A stretch of 64,000 nucleotides of DNA from Synaphobranchus kaupii (lineage: Eukaryota; Chordata; Actinopteri; Anguilliformes; Synaphobranchidae): the NCBI GenBank assembly GCA_029718625.1, contig CM056378.1, positions 59,853,027 to 59,917,026 of the forward strand, given 5' to 3'. Positions 33,900 through 44,589 of the stretch are shown piece by piece. Below the pieces are notes generated by a model. That model searched no databases and was not told where the DNA came from. It saw only the letters and a list, made by a program, of their open reading frames with translations. The translations under genes were made by a program, and so were the position numbers. Position 1 is the stretch's first letter, and each line of letters opens with the position of its first letter.

Positions 33900-34527
33900 A
33901 AAAACTTGATTCAATGAAGAAGATGTGTCTACTTACTAAACCAGAATTTATAGACAATAGCGAAAGACATATTTCCCAATTTTACATAGTTGCATTAATG
34001 ATATGGCTTATTTACAATTTAAAGACAATGCAATGATTGAGCTCTTATTGAGAAAAAATTGATTAGTTATCTAAATCAGTATTTATTATATGATCAGACT
34101 CATGGGATTCTTGTTTAAACATCCATTTTGTTTTGTTACTTGGCATCTGATTAATGTTGAGACTAGAATTCAACTGCTGTCATTTCAAATAATACAGTAT
34201 GTACATTAATCAACTTGAAAAGAATGCTATACTGTAAATCATACATGCAATTGTCTTTTCCTCTCCAAGAGTTGTGAGTGGCTTCACTGCACGGCTGTTG
34301 GCTGTTGAATAGCCTGGAATAAGCATGCGCACGCAGTGAAAACAGTATTTTGACAACACTTTTTATTAAGTTACTTTCAGTAATCTTATTTTTACAGCCT
34401 TAAATCTCAAATTGTATGTCTGTACTTTTTAAACTTGCAAACTTATTTTATACAAGGAGTCTAACAGTGTATAATACCATAGCCATTAAATACTTATCAT
34501 TCACACAGCAATGACTGTAGTGGGGAG
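33900..34527. other. non-coding DNA
   Basis: A/T-rich sequence between the hAT remnant and the LTR of element B. No gene or repeat identified. Confidence 0.5.
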
Positions 34528-35005
34528 TGTAAGGTTCGGAGAACCAAACGCGACCGATAATGATTTCTAAAAGCGTATCTAGAAAGATATGCCACAAAAA
34601 CGGAAGTGGCCGCACCAGGATAACACAGGATCGGGAGCAAAACTTCCCTAGCACAAGGCAAAACAAAGCAACCTCAAGAACGGAGGTGTATCTCGATAAA
34701 CAGCGAGAATAAATAACAAAAGAACCTCACACACTCAAACGAGGAGCGATAACGGGGTCAGAGGAAAACAAAAGAAACACCCTGTATCAACGGGCGAGAG
34801 AATGAAAATGAAACTAGAATCTGTTACCTACAGCTCTAGGTGAGAACGAGCTGAACAAAAAGGTAACTGGTAGAGGAGTATAAAGGATAAAGAGAGAAAG
34901 GAAAGAAAAAGACTAAAAATAAATCTTTATCCTAACTCTAACCGGACTTTCTGCATTTCTTATTCGTACGAACCAGAAATGCGGTGACCGAATTTCCTAT
35001 ACCTT
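34528..35005 (-). repeat. 3' LTR remnant of element B
   Basis: Plus strand starts 'tgtaaggttcggagaaccaa', parallel to 'ggtcggagaaccagacgc' in element A's LTR. It extends to 'ctataccttaccg', which is internal in related LTRs. The LTR's 5' part on the minus strand is therefore lost. Confidence 0.75.
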
Positions 35006-37512
35006 ACCGATAAATTGGGGGCCACGGTCAGAAACCACGTCCAGAGGAAGACCGTGCTTTCTAAAAACATGGTCCATCATTAGCTGAGCGGTTTCAGGTG
35101 CTGACGGTAGTTTAGGTAAGGCGACGAAGTGTGCCGCCTTCGAAAACCTGTCTACCACTACCAGAATAGCCGTGTTGCCCTGTGATGTAGGCAAGCCGGT
35201 AATAAAATCGAGAGCGACATGGCTCCAAGGGCGGGTGGGAATGGGAAGCGGACGTAGGAGGCCTGAGGCGGCAACAAATTCCTGTACGTCACTTTCCATA
35301 TTCGGTCAACAAAAGCGCCGGGACACAAATTCCTTCGTCCAGTGTACGCCTGGATGACCCGGCAACTGGGAGGCGTGACCCCACTGTAGAACCTTAGATC
35401 GTATCCGGAGCGGGACAAATAAACAGTGGATGGGACCCCCCCTGGGCCTGGGTCAGAGCGCAAAGCTCTCTGCATGGCAGCTTCGATCTCCCACATCACC
35501 GGGGCTACAATCTGGGTGGCCGGTATGATGGGCTCAGGACACGGTTCACTATTGGCGTGATCATAAATGCGCAACAGCACATCCGGCTTAACATTCTTCG
35601 ACCCGGGGCGGTAGGTCAAAAGAAACCTAAACCGGGCGAAGAATAATGCCCAGTGGGCTTGTCGGGAGTTAAGGGTCTTGGCCTGTTGGACAATTCCAAA
35701 TTCTTATGGTCGGTCCATACAGTAAACAGGTGCTCGGCTCCCTCTAGCCAATGGCACCACTCCTCTAATGCCAGTTTGACCGCTAATAGTTCACGGTCCC
35801 CTACGTGCATGGGTGCATTTTGCGGTCAAGCGGAGAATGCTGGGAGAGAATAGCTCCTATCCCCACCTCAGAAGCGTCCACCTCTACCACGAAGGGGAGG
35901 AAGGGATTGGGGGTTATAAGAATGGGTTTGGAGCTGAACTTCTTTTTTAACTCCCTGAAGGCAGCTTCAGCCCTAGTATACCATTGGAACCGAGCCGACA
36001 CTTTCTCTGGATCCATAAGGACTTTGCCGTCCACCACAATGAAGCCCAGAAAAGAGAAGGAGTTAGTAGGAAAAGAACACTTCTCTGCTTTGACGAACAG
36101 CCGTGCTCTAAAGAGCGCCTCTAATACCTGTCTAACGTGACCAACGTGAGAAGAGAGATCAGGAGAAAAAATTTAAATATCGTTGAGGTAGACAAAGACG
36201 AACCTCTCCAGCATCTCCCTAAGAACGTCATTCACTAGCGCCTGGAAGACAGAAGGGGCGCTAGTGAGACTGAACGGCATCACCCGGTACTCGTAGTGTC
36301 CGTGGTGTGTGTTAAATGCCGTCTTCCACTCATCGCCTTCACGCATGCACACAAGATTATAAGCATTGCAAAGGTCGAGTTTGGTAAAAATCGACGCCCC
36401 CTGCAGGCGCTCAAATGCGGAATTCATCAGAGGGAGAGGGTACCTATTCTTCACTGTGATGTCGTTCAGGCCCCGATAGTCAATACAGGGCCTCAACCCT
36501 CCATTTTTCTTTTTAACAAAGAAAAAGCCCGCACCAGCAGGAGAGGTGGAGGGTCATATAAAGCCATTAGCCAGGGACTCCTCAATATACTCTTTCATAG
36601 CTGCGCTCTCTGGGCCCGACAAGGAATACAAGGAGCCCCTGGGGGGAACCGTTATAACTGCCGATATAACTCTATAGCACAGTCATACGGTCTGTGAGGT
36701 GGCAGAGCAGTGGCGCATTGCTTACTAAACATCTCAGCGAGGTCGGTGTTCTCCTCAGGTACATTATTAGGCAGGCGAAATTCGAGCGCCCCTACGACTT
36801 CCATGGTCTGAGGGTCGAGAGGAGAGGCGGGTAACAACTCCCAGTCAAAATTGACCTCAGACGGACCCTCCTCCCAAATAGAATTCCCATCCGCCAGGGA
36901 ATCCCATACCAACCTCTCCTCTTTATTCTCTGAAAGCGGAGCCACGTTATCCTAGTCTGGGGAAAACTCCACCTCCTCCCGCTCGCTTTCGGAGTAAGGG
37001 TCGGAGTTTTCACCAGCGCTGCTAGGAGCGATGTTAATCAAAGGGTGACAGTGGGAACTGCATTGGGATCCCCACTGGCGAATGATCCCCTCCTCACTGC
37101 CCCAACTAATATAAGGGTCATGTTTCACCAACCACAAATGTCCCAGGACTAGCGGATAAGCCGGGGAATCGACTAAAAATAATTTAATTATCTCCCGATG
37201 ACCCTGAAAAGAGGTGGACATAAGTAGAGAACCTGTAATCTCTACAATGGTTCCGGACCCCAAAGGGTGACCATCTAGAGCAGTAACCAGGCGAGGGTGA
37301 TTAAGGGGGTATATTGGGATCTTCAGTTCTCTAGCCAATTTAGCGTCAATAAAACAGCCAACTGCTCCGGAATCAATAAAGGCGTTAATGTTGGTTGAAC
37401 ATCTATTCCAGCGCAGTTGGACTGGTAAAAGGGAGTGGGGCAGAGTGTTATCCTGTCTTAGGGACCCCGGTCTCCCTAACAAGAGCGCCTGTTTCCCTCC
37501 AATTTGGGGCAC
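35006..37512 (-). pseudogene. pol of element B: PR, RT, RNase H, IN
   Basis: Protease: NINAFIDSGAVGCFIDAKL (37,512-36,952). [36 protein letters not shown] and an active site reading FVYLNDI, where the first catalytic Asp of the DD pair is Asn. RNase H pieces at 36,037-35,801 (VVEVDASEVGIGAILSQ) and 35,810-35,616 ([12 protein letters not shown]). Integrase: zinc-domain piece (35,619-35,158) and core [27 protein letters not shown] at 35,299-34,997. At least four frame changes and the Asp-to-Asn change show it is dead. Confidence 0.85.
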
Positions 37513-38335
37513 TGATCTTTTGTGTGCCCCTTACGCCGACAGTAGCGGCACCAGCTCTCCCGCGGCTTAGCCCCCCTAGGCTCGTGAAAGGAGGAGCCGT
37601 CCACCTGCGTGGGCTCCTCCCGATTTAAGAAGGAGTTAGTGGAAGGGCGAGGTGAGGATTTAATCGGAGGAATCAAGGAGTAACGAACGGGACATGCTCT
37701 GCACTCTCGCTCACGCTTCCTGATACGGTTATCTACTCGGATAGCCATGTTGACCAGGTCACCGAACGTGGCAAGGGGCTCGAGCACCGACAGGGTGTCC
37801 TTAATAGGATCGGACAGAGCGTTAAGGAATAAGGACTTGAGCGGTCCATTGGCCCACCCGGTCTCCCCTGCCAGTGTTCGAAACTCGATGGAGAATGCCG
37901 CCACCGTATCAGTACCGTATCAGGTGGAGACGAGTTAATCTCATTGCGGACTCCTGGCCAGAGACGTCGTGGTCAAAGACTAACTCCATCTCCTTCATTA
38001 GGCTATCCGAGTTAGTCATGACCGCAGCTTTGGCCCGAATAAGGGGGTTAGCCCAAGTGAGAGATTTATCTGCCAGGAGAGATAAAATAAAGGCTACTCG
38101 CGATTTGTGAGATATAAAACGGGACAGCTGTGCCTTAAAAAAAATTTAACACTGGCTCAGAAAAGCCCCACATCTCCCTGGCTCCCCACAATAGTGGGCC
38201 GGTAATTGGAGTTTAGGCTCTCTCTGGGTGAGTGGTGGGTTAGTGGGCCTGGCTGGCCAGCGCTTCATTGACCCCCGGAGGTGTCGCTGATCCTTCCATG
38301 GCTTCAGTGTTCTGTGAGGGGGAGCCCTAGCAGAG
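37476..38335 (-). pseudogene. gag of element B, internally deleted
   Basis: Start-like sequence near 38,300 reads MEGSATPPGVNEAL, then the frame is lost through a deletion. The capsid end and nucleocapsid are readable at 37,904-37,476: MAAFSIEFRTLAGETGWANG, LFLNALSDPIKDTL, and a CCHC knuckle CRYCRRKGHTKDQC. A capsid shell could not form from this. Confidence 0.75.
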
Positions 38336-38358
38336 GATCAGGCACGACAGAAAGGGTG

Positions 38359-39150
38359 TGTAGGATATCTAATATTTAGATATAAGTAAAGTCCCCCCCC
38401 CACCCATTCTCTATAACTCTGTCGCTCTCTGTCTCTCTCTCACTCACTCCCACAAACATCAAAGATAAGCCAGTCTTTGTCATAAATGACCCCTCCCCCC
38501 CCCCCCCCCCCCCTCCCTCCCCCCACACCTTAACCCAATCAGGACAGGGATGCTCTCCCTGTAAAGATATTTTATGCAGCTGCAGAAAAAGTTAGTTAGT
38601 CAGTTTGGAGTTTGTTTGGGGAAGAAGTCATCCTTTTTGGTTCCTTGTGCGTTTCCTTTTGTTCCTGTTCAGCTGGAGGGTAAATAATATTGGCAATTTT
38701 TGGCTTATCTCTCTCTTTACTGGTATCTTCTAATTAATGTCTGGTTTAATGTCTTCCCTTTTGTAAATTATAAGTAGTCAGCCTACATTCCTTAGTGAAT
38801 GTATGATTTCCAGTCAGTATTCTAATTGACTGTTTTTCATTTAATAAAATTATTTAATCTCAAGACCTGATTTAGACTTTGTTTTGGCTTGTTAGTTGAT
38901 CCACCAGGTTACTGTTCGACTTACCTATGAACAAATTTGACGATTTAATTGATGATTGTAATTTTTAATAATAATTATTAAATTAAATCACATAAAACTT
39001 ATTTTGAATGTAGGTTAAGTGAGGGGTTCTAGCACGCAATACCGCTTGTGTTCAGTATTCAGAGTGCCGAACGTTTTAACAAGGGCATTGACTGTTGGAA
39101 CCGCTGGATTCAGAAAATACACATTTTACCTAATCCTTACTTACCCGACA
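38359..39150 (+). repeat. family-D LTR, copy 1
   Basis: Starts 'tgtaggatatctaatattt' and ends 'cttacccgaca'. It has poly-C tracts near 38,389 and 38,489, and a poly(A) signal AATAAA at 38,843. The flanks do not form a target duplication, and the right side continues into element-internal sequence, so this is a 5' LTR and not a solo LTR. The other copies are at 43,861-44,569 and 59,998-60,730. Confidence 0.85.
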
Positions 39151-39612
39151 TAATTGGAGGTCCCACTGAGATAGGTTGTCCTATAGCATACTAAACTGTA
39201 CTATTGAGTAAACTGCGGTAAACTTCAAAGACAAGTTCAAATCTTTTTCTAATTGACTGGTCTTAGATTGATTGATTTTATTTTGAAAAGAAAATTATTA
39301 TGGCATACCAGACAAAGAGAGAGATGCCTCATTTACCCTCCACTGCTGACCTACCCCTTTCCGACATCAGAAGTGTTCGGAGAGCAGTGATGGACTGGAG
39401 GCCTACGAGCAATGATCAGCCCAGCCGCCCAGAGAGGGAATGAAAGCCAAAACTGGCATAGACCCCTGGACAGAGATGAGATGGGCGTGGTTAAGGGGCA
39501 TCCACGTGCGGAAGAAGCAAGATGACAGAATGCCTTCTGTCATCCTGGTTTGCTGAACGCTGTGGCCCTCCGCAGCCAAAGGACTGCCAGTAACCACACT
39601 GGGGTTCTAGGA
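39151..39612 (+). mobile_element. leader and gag start of a family-D LTR element
   Basis: Right after the LTR, TGGAGGTCCCACTGAGAT (39,155-39,172) is a tRNA-Gln-type primer site. A leader follows, and an ATG at 39,301 opens a 47-codon frame MAYQTKREMPHLPSTADLPL that could be the start of gag before a stop. The rest of the element is absent; the sequence passes into another repeat near 39,613. Confidence 0.6.
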
Positions 39613-39845
39613 GGTAAAACTGGCGCCCTGCCCCCCCCCCCCCCCCTTCCCACATCTTTACCACCACCCTTTAACATAAGACCATGCCCATGTTTTTAAG
39701 TCCCTTTTCTAAAGTTTAGGGGCCCCCTCCAATGCTGTTCCTGGACACATATGGACAAGTCTGCCCTATTCCTGTGATTATTTGGACTGGCAATCCCGTG
39801 GACGGTAAATCCTGTCCGTAAGGTTCCCCTGATAGTCAGGTGGCT
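39613..39845. repeat. dispersed repeat G, copy 1
   Basis: Shares with 43,426-43,650, in the same orientation, a poly-C tract, 'ccatgcccatg', 'ttcctggacac', 'tatggacaagtctgcccta' and 'ctggcaatcccgtggac'. The two copies bracket the TIR element. It may be LTR or other mobile DNA; I cannot classify it. Confidence 0.6.
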
Positions 39846-39933
39846 TAGGACCAGATTTAAGAAGGATGGGGACATGCCGGACAAAAGCACCAAATTTTTT
39901 CCATATGCTCTCCATCACCATAGCTTTCAATTT

Positions 39934-40118
39934 TTGATGGGAGCCACTTCATCAAGATGGCGGATGGCGGCCATCTTGGATTTCCAAGATGGGCCGGCAT
40001 GTAAAATCTATAAGTGCCAATATCATGGCTACCAAGCCACTTAGAATGTCAATCTTGGTGTCAAAATATACATTTTCTGGGTCAAGGAATGCATTAAAGC
40101 TATTGAGAATATCACTAG
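39934..40118 (+). repeat. left terminal inverted repeat
   Basis: Begins 'ttgatgggagccacttcatc' and ends near 'gagaatatcactag'. The palindrome 'catcttggatttccaagatg' lies at 39,972-39,991, a plausible transposase-binding or hairpin site. Confidence 0.8.
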
Positions 40119-40473
40119 ATGATTATTTGTGCCAAGATCAAATAAATATGTTTATTCTGGCAATGTCTTTACATAATTTTCAACTCGGTTCCTAAGCGGT
40201 CGGACATACATTAATATAGGTCATATACATGTAGGCCTACAATGAAAAATGGATAACATGCATGAATTGAATTGAACTTTATTAGCTTCACTTTCTTTCT
40301 TTTTTATCATCAAGTTTCTATTATTTTTGAGATGCATTAATGCAGTAACACAAACAAACAAGCATATACACCTAAACATTCCAAACAACAAAGATAAATA
40401 CAAGATCAGACCCCCCCCCCCCCCCCCCCCCCTCCCCAGCCCGCCTGTTTCCCTTTCTAAGATAACACAGTAT

Positions 40474-42578
40474 ATTCAAATTATCTGTTACATTTACAAC
40501 TGCAAAGATCTGTGCAATTCCAGTGTGCCTTCTTGCATGAGCACCTTGCACCACAACCACTTGCGCTTTTACAACCGCACTTGACCAGTTCACTGCAGGC
40601 TTTTGACGCCATGACCCCAGACCACATCAACTCTTTCGGAGGTCTCCAAGTGTTTCATGATGTGGGGAACAAAGACACAACTTGCATATTTGTCGAATGT
40701 GGGAATGTTGGTAGTGGACAGGAAGTGCAGCACTGCAGCTCCGTCGAGTACTTTGACATCAAAACTACCTGGAGGTTTGTGTTGTGTCTTTTGTGTCAGA
40801 ACAGTTAGCAGATCTGACTTCTTTCCCAGGCGTAGTTTCCCTCTGTCAGATAGAGAGGGAGGGTATGGATGGTTTTCGTGCTTAAAGAAGGTGCTCATGT
40901 CCCCCTCTCTATGTTGCATGGCTAAATATAATCGGGAGAAGAGTGCCACATCATCCTTCAACATTGAGATCTGCCCTGCCTGCTTAATCTTAGTCTTGGG
41001 TGTTGGGCATCTGAAGAGAGGCAGTGAGTTATTTTTGATGGGCTCATGAATGAAGTGCGTGCGGTCCCTGATCACTGTCTTATGGTACTTGTTGTACTGA
41101 TCTCTGCCCACCGATTCCCCAGTGCGGACTGTGTTAACCACAGACTCGTCAATCATATTTTGTGTGTCCAGCGTTAAAAGCTTGGGGGTATCATCTACGA
41201 ACGGATTGCTCATCCCACTGATGGTGTGTACCAGAGCTAGTGCTTGCTCTTTGAATGTCTTCTGTGTAGACATTCCTTCTTCATGGTGTTGTTGTTTATT
41301 GCCTTCTTCTAAAATATACTCCTGCTCAAACTCTTTTAAGAGTCGTGCTTGTTCAGGCCCAGCGATCATCCACTTCTTGAATGCTGAGGGATTCTCTGTG
41401 AGTCCCACTGCACCCCCTGAACTCTTCACCAGATCATTATTCTGCTCATGAGCCTGGTCTATTGGTATGTGTGAGAATCTGTTTGTGGTCTTGGGAACAA
41501 CCCAATGACTATGTTCTTCAAATTCCTCATGAATGGATGTGGGCAAGTGTCGGGGATTTTTCCCTTTCAACCCACAGTGAGCAAGTCTGTCCAAACAGAA
41601 CCACAACAAACCGATGTAATAGAATAAGAAAAAGAATTTCAGTTTATTGGAGAATGAGAGAGAGTCTCACAAGAATCTCTCTGACCTAGAAACAGCATAC
41701 AGAGGAGATTTATACACAATATCGTTGCTTTACTGATTTGCCACAAGGGGCGGTTTCTAAACATACAGAGACAAGGGTATCCAATTCTTGGTGTTTTGTC
41801 TTTCTATAACTATCAATAACCTTCAAAACAAGTAACGAAAACATCTGCCTGTTCTCAGCAGTTTGTGAAAGAGAGACACAGAGGGAGTGAACCATGACCT
41901 ACTCAGTGTTCACAAAGAATACATTATTTAATCACTTAACTCAATATATAATTGATCTATTATATTAAATGCTTAATGATAATCATGTGATTGTCTTTAT
42001 GATAATACACACATATTGTAAACCAGAAAATTCCTTCACAGCAAGCTTTCCATGTCGCGGATGTGGACAGGAATCCATCTGGCATAGTTCTGGTGATCAA
42101 GGGCAAAGAACCATGGGGCGAGAGCCTTCAGTGACTCCACATATAGGGGAAAATCCTGTTCTCTGTGGGCCCGCACAAATATCAGACCCAGAATTTCCAT
42201 ATTGAGGATGGTATCCCAGTACTGGAATGTTGGACTCTTGGTGATCATACCTTGTCTCCAAGCTTCTTTGGTCTTCTCATCATGTGGTCCCTCAGTCACC
42301 ATGACCAAGAAGGCATCCTGCTGCAGCTTCGCCAATGCCAGAGCGCTCACTTGGTGGGCATGTCTTGTCCTAGTGAGGTGGGATGCTTTGAGGAAGGAGT
42401 CGGCTGTGCCAGAGGATGCAATACTGGCCTCAGTCAGTGCAGTGGTCCATCCAGAGGCCTCCAAGTAGTCCCCATATGTCTTCCACATTGCCATTTCAAT
42501 ATGGAGATCGCCAAACATGACTACACACTTGTCCTCACCATGTGTTTGAGGCCAGTTCCACTGGTTAGCTAAATTCAT
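40474..42578 (-). pseudogene. candidate transposase with Cys-rich C-terminus, two exons, damaged
   Basis: Exon 1 (42,578-42,040) reads DKCVVMFGDLHIEMAMWKTY, LTRTRHAHQVSALALAKLQQ and WFFALDHQNYARWIPVHI. A GT..AG interval at 42,039-41,587 joins in phase to exon 2 (41,586-40,590): EEFEEHSHWVVPKTTNRFSH, PIDQAHEQNNDLVK, VGLTENPSAFKKWM and MSTFFKHENHPYPPSLSDRG. At about 40,596 the frame shifts into a tail ACSELVKCGCKSASGCGARC, then CSCKKAHWNCTDLCSCK, a tesmin/CXC-like cysteine cluster ending at ~40,474. I infer a DDE-like enzyme: acidic residues in GDLH, ALDHQNYARW and IDQAHEQ are spaced like known catalytic triads. The 5' part and a segment before the Cys tail seem deleted. The ATG at 42,578 may not be the true start. 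Confidence 0.6.
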
Positions 42579-43028
42579 TTATTTAAGCTTGTAATGTTAT
42601 TGGGTGAGCTGTGTCTCTGATTGCTAACCCAACTGTCCTGCTTTAGCTTGCTTGCTTGTTAGGTACGTAGCTAGCTAATGTGGATAGAACAGACAGTTTA
42701 CCGAGCATGATACTATCATTTAGAAAAGCCAATTTTTGATAAAAGTAGCCAGCCTTATTAAAAATAACATGGCAAACCAGGTTGGCAATCCATTATTAGT
42801 TGTCAGTCAATTACCTCAGGATTTCCAATCGCGTGCGCAGAGTAGGCTACTCTATGAAAGTTCTGCAGTAGTTGTCTGCAGACAGGTGGAGCAAACCAAA
42901 TGTAGACTACAATTGGATTTCTCATGCTGTGCGTTGCAAAAATATGTTGTGCATAATCTACATAATTGTGTAGATGTATTGCCAGAATGAACCAAATGAT
43001 CTAATATTGGCAGAAATAGTCACCTACC

Positions 43029-43213
43029 TGTAGTGATATTCCCAATAGCTTTAATGCATTCCTTGACCCAGAAAATGTATATTTTGACACCAAGATTGAC
43101 CGTCTAAGTGGTTTGGAAGCCGTGATATTGGCACTTATAGATTTACATGGAGGCCCATCTTGGAAATCCAAGATGTCCGCCATCCGCCATCTTGATGAAG
43201 TGGCTCCCATCAA
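43029..43213 (-). repeat. right terminal inverted repeat
   Basis: Reverse complement of the left repeat with scattered substitutions; ends 'ggctcccatcaa' at 43,213. Confidence 0.8.
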
Positions 43214-43425
43214 CCATTTGGACAGTTGTTTTCATGCGGCTATCATTGTACAATGATATATATACAATGTCCAAATGTGTGGTTTTTATGATGATGGAAC
43301 GATAGGCCCTTAGCAGCTGCATGCATCTATCATTCCAAGAGAGGAAATGACGGGATGTTGCCTAATGTCTTTTGCTCTCTCTCTCTCTGTTTCTCTCATT
43401 CCCTGTTGGTCTCTCTCTGTCTCTA

Positions 43426-43650
43426 CCCCCCCCCCCCCCCCCCCCCCCCCATATACACACACATCCCTACCACCACCTTTTAACCTAATACCATGCCCAT
43501 GTTGTTTTTAAGTCCCTTTTATAGAGTGTAGGTGCCCCAACAAATACTGTTCCTGGACACTTATGGACAAGTCTGCCCTATTCATGTGATTATTTAGACT
43601 GGCAATCCCGTGGACACTAAACCCTGTCCATAAGGTTCCCCTGCATGGAC
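43426..43650. repeat. dispersed repeat G, copy 2
   Basis: Direct repeat of 39,613-39,845. It starts in a C22 tract at 43,429-43,450 and ends 'ggttcccctgcatg'. Confidence 0.6.
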
Positions 43651-43730
43651 TGACAGCAGTCATAACATGCAGTGCTATCATTAATTGTTCCCCTCTTCAC
43701 ATGTTGCTGTGAGTGATATGGCCTAAGCTC

Positions 43731-43754
43731 TCAAATATTAGATATCCTACATTC
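43731..43754 (-). repeat. inverted LTR start, family-D-like
   Basis: The minus strand reads TGTAGGATATCTAATATTTG, identical to the first 19 bases of the family-D LTR, but what follows differs. It may be a related LTR family or a rearranged copy. Confidence 0.6.
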
Positions 43755-43781
43755 CCTCTCTTGTAAGAATAGGTGCATGCA

Positions 43782-43861
43782 CCCGCTAAAAACCTATTCT
43801 TACATCACCAAATGTGTCATGTGATCCCTATTTGGTGATGTAAGAATAGGTTTTTAGCGGG
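43782..43861. repeat. perfect 32-bp inverted repeat, 16-bp loop
   Basis: Left arm 43,782-43,813 ('cccgctaaaaacctattctt...') and right arm 43,830-43,861 are exact reverse complements. The 12-mer 'gtaagaataggt' also occurs directly upstream at 43,763. It sits exactly where family-D LTR copy 2 is broken. Confidence 0.9.
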
Positions 43862-44569
43862 CGCTCTCTGTCTCTCACTCACTCACTCCCACAAACATCA
43901 AAGATAAGCCAGTCTTTGTCATAAATGACCCCTCTCCCCCCCTCCCCCACACCTTAACCCAATCAGGACAGGGATGCTCTCCCTGTAAAGATATTTTATG
44001 GAGCTGCAGAAAAAGTTAGTCAGTTTGGAGTTTGTTTGGGGAAGAAGTCATCCTTTTTGGTTCCTTGTGCGTTTCCTTTTGTTCCTGTTCAGCTGGAGGG
44101 TAAATAATATTGGCAATTTTTGGCTTATCTCTCTCTTTACTGGTATCTTCTAATTAATGTCTGGTTTAATGTCTTCCCTTTTGTAAATTATAAGTAGTCA
44201 GCCTACATTCCTTAGTGATGTATGATTTCCAGTCATTATTCTAATTGACTGTTTTTCATTTAATAAAATTATTTAATCTCAAGACCTGATTTAGACTTTG
44301 TTTTGGCTTGTTAGTTGATCCACCAGGTTACTGTTCGACTTACTTATTAACGAATTTGGCGATTTAATTGATGACTGTAATTTTTAATAATAATTATTAA
44401 ATTAAATCACACAAAACTTATTTTGAATGTAGGTTAAGTGAGGGGTTCTAGCACGCAATACCGCTTGTGTTCAGTATTCAGAGTGCCGAATGTTTTAACA
44501 AGGGCATTGACTGTTGGAACTGCTGGATTCAGAAAATACACATTTTACCTAATCCTCACTTACCCGACA
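43861..44569 (+). repeat. family-D LTR, copy 2, 5' end lost
   Basis: From 'ctctctgtctctcactcactc' onward it parallels copy 1 and ends 'cttacccgaca' at 44,569. The first ~60 bp are replaced by the hairpin sequence. Confidence 0.8.
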
Positions 44570-44589
44570 GGTGTCTAAAAGTTCATTCT

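Larger units (their letters stand above)
34528..38358 (-). mobile_element. Ty3/Gypsy retrotransposon B (sushi-type), degenerate
   Basis: Minus strand: a remnant of LTR end and gag start near 38,330-38,220, gag with zinc knuckle, protease, RT, RNase H, integrase up to about 35,006, then LTR sequence to 34,528. It is the same family as element A but keeps more of pol. Gag is missing a large part between its start and the capsid end. The integrase is fused directly to mid-LTR sequence, so the integrase C-terminus and the start of the 3' LTR are deleted. The upstream side is cut by the family-D LTR. Confidence 0.85.
39934..43213 (-). mobile_element. TIR-bounded DNA transposon of unclassified type
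   Basis: Sequence at 39,934-40,118 is repeated inverted at 43,029-43,213 (about 185 bp, roughly 90% alike by eye). Both begin TTGATGGGAGCCACTTCATC when read inwards. Each arm contains nested palindromes, 'aagatggc..gccatctt' and 'catcttggatttccaagatg'. The 3280-bp interval carries one gene on the minus strand. I find no target duplication at the edges. The gene family is one I recall as uncharacterised in fish and cnidarian genomes. I do not know a named superfamily with these features. Confidence 0.7.

Noticed and set aside
40657..41451. Plus-strand frames of 109-130 codons
   Set aside because: Antisense of the candidate transposase; no motif, and the minus-strand frame is longer with conserved-looking blocks.
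43380..43455. CT-rich and C22 tract as a regulatory element
   Set aside because: Simple sequence within repeat G, also at 39,630 and 40,411; no further support.
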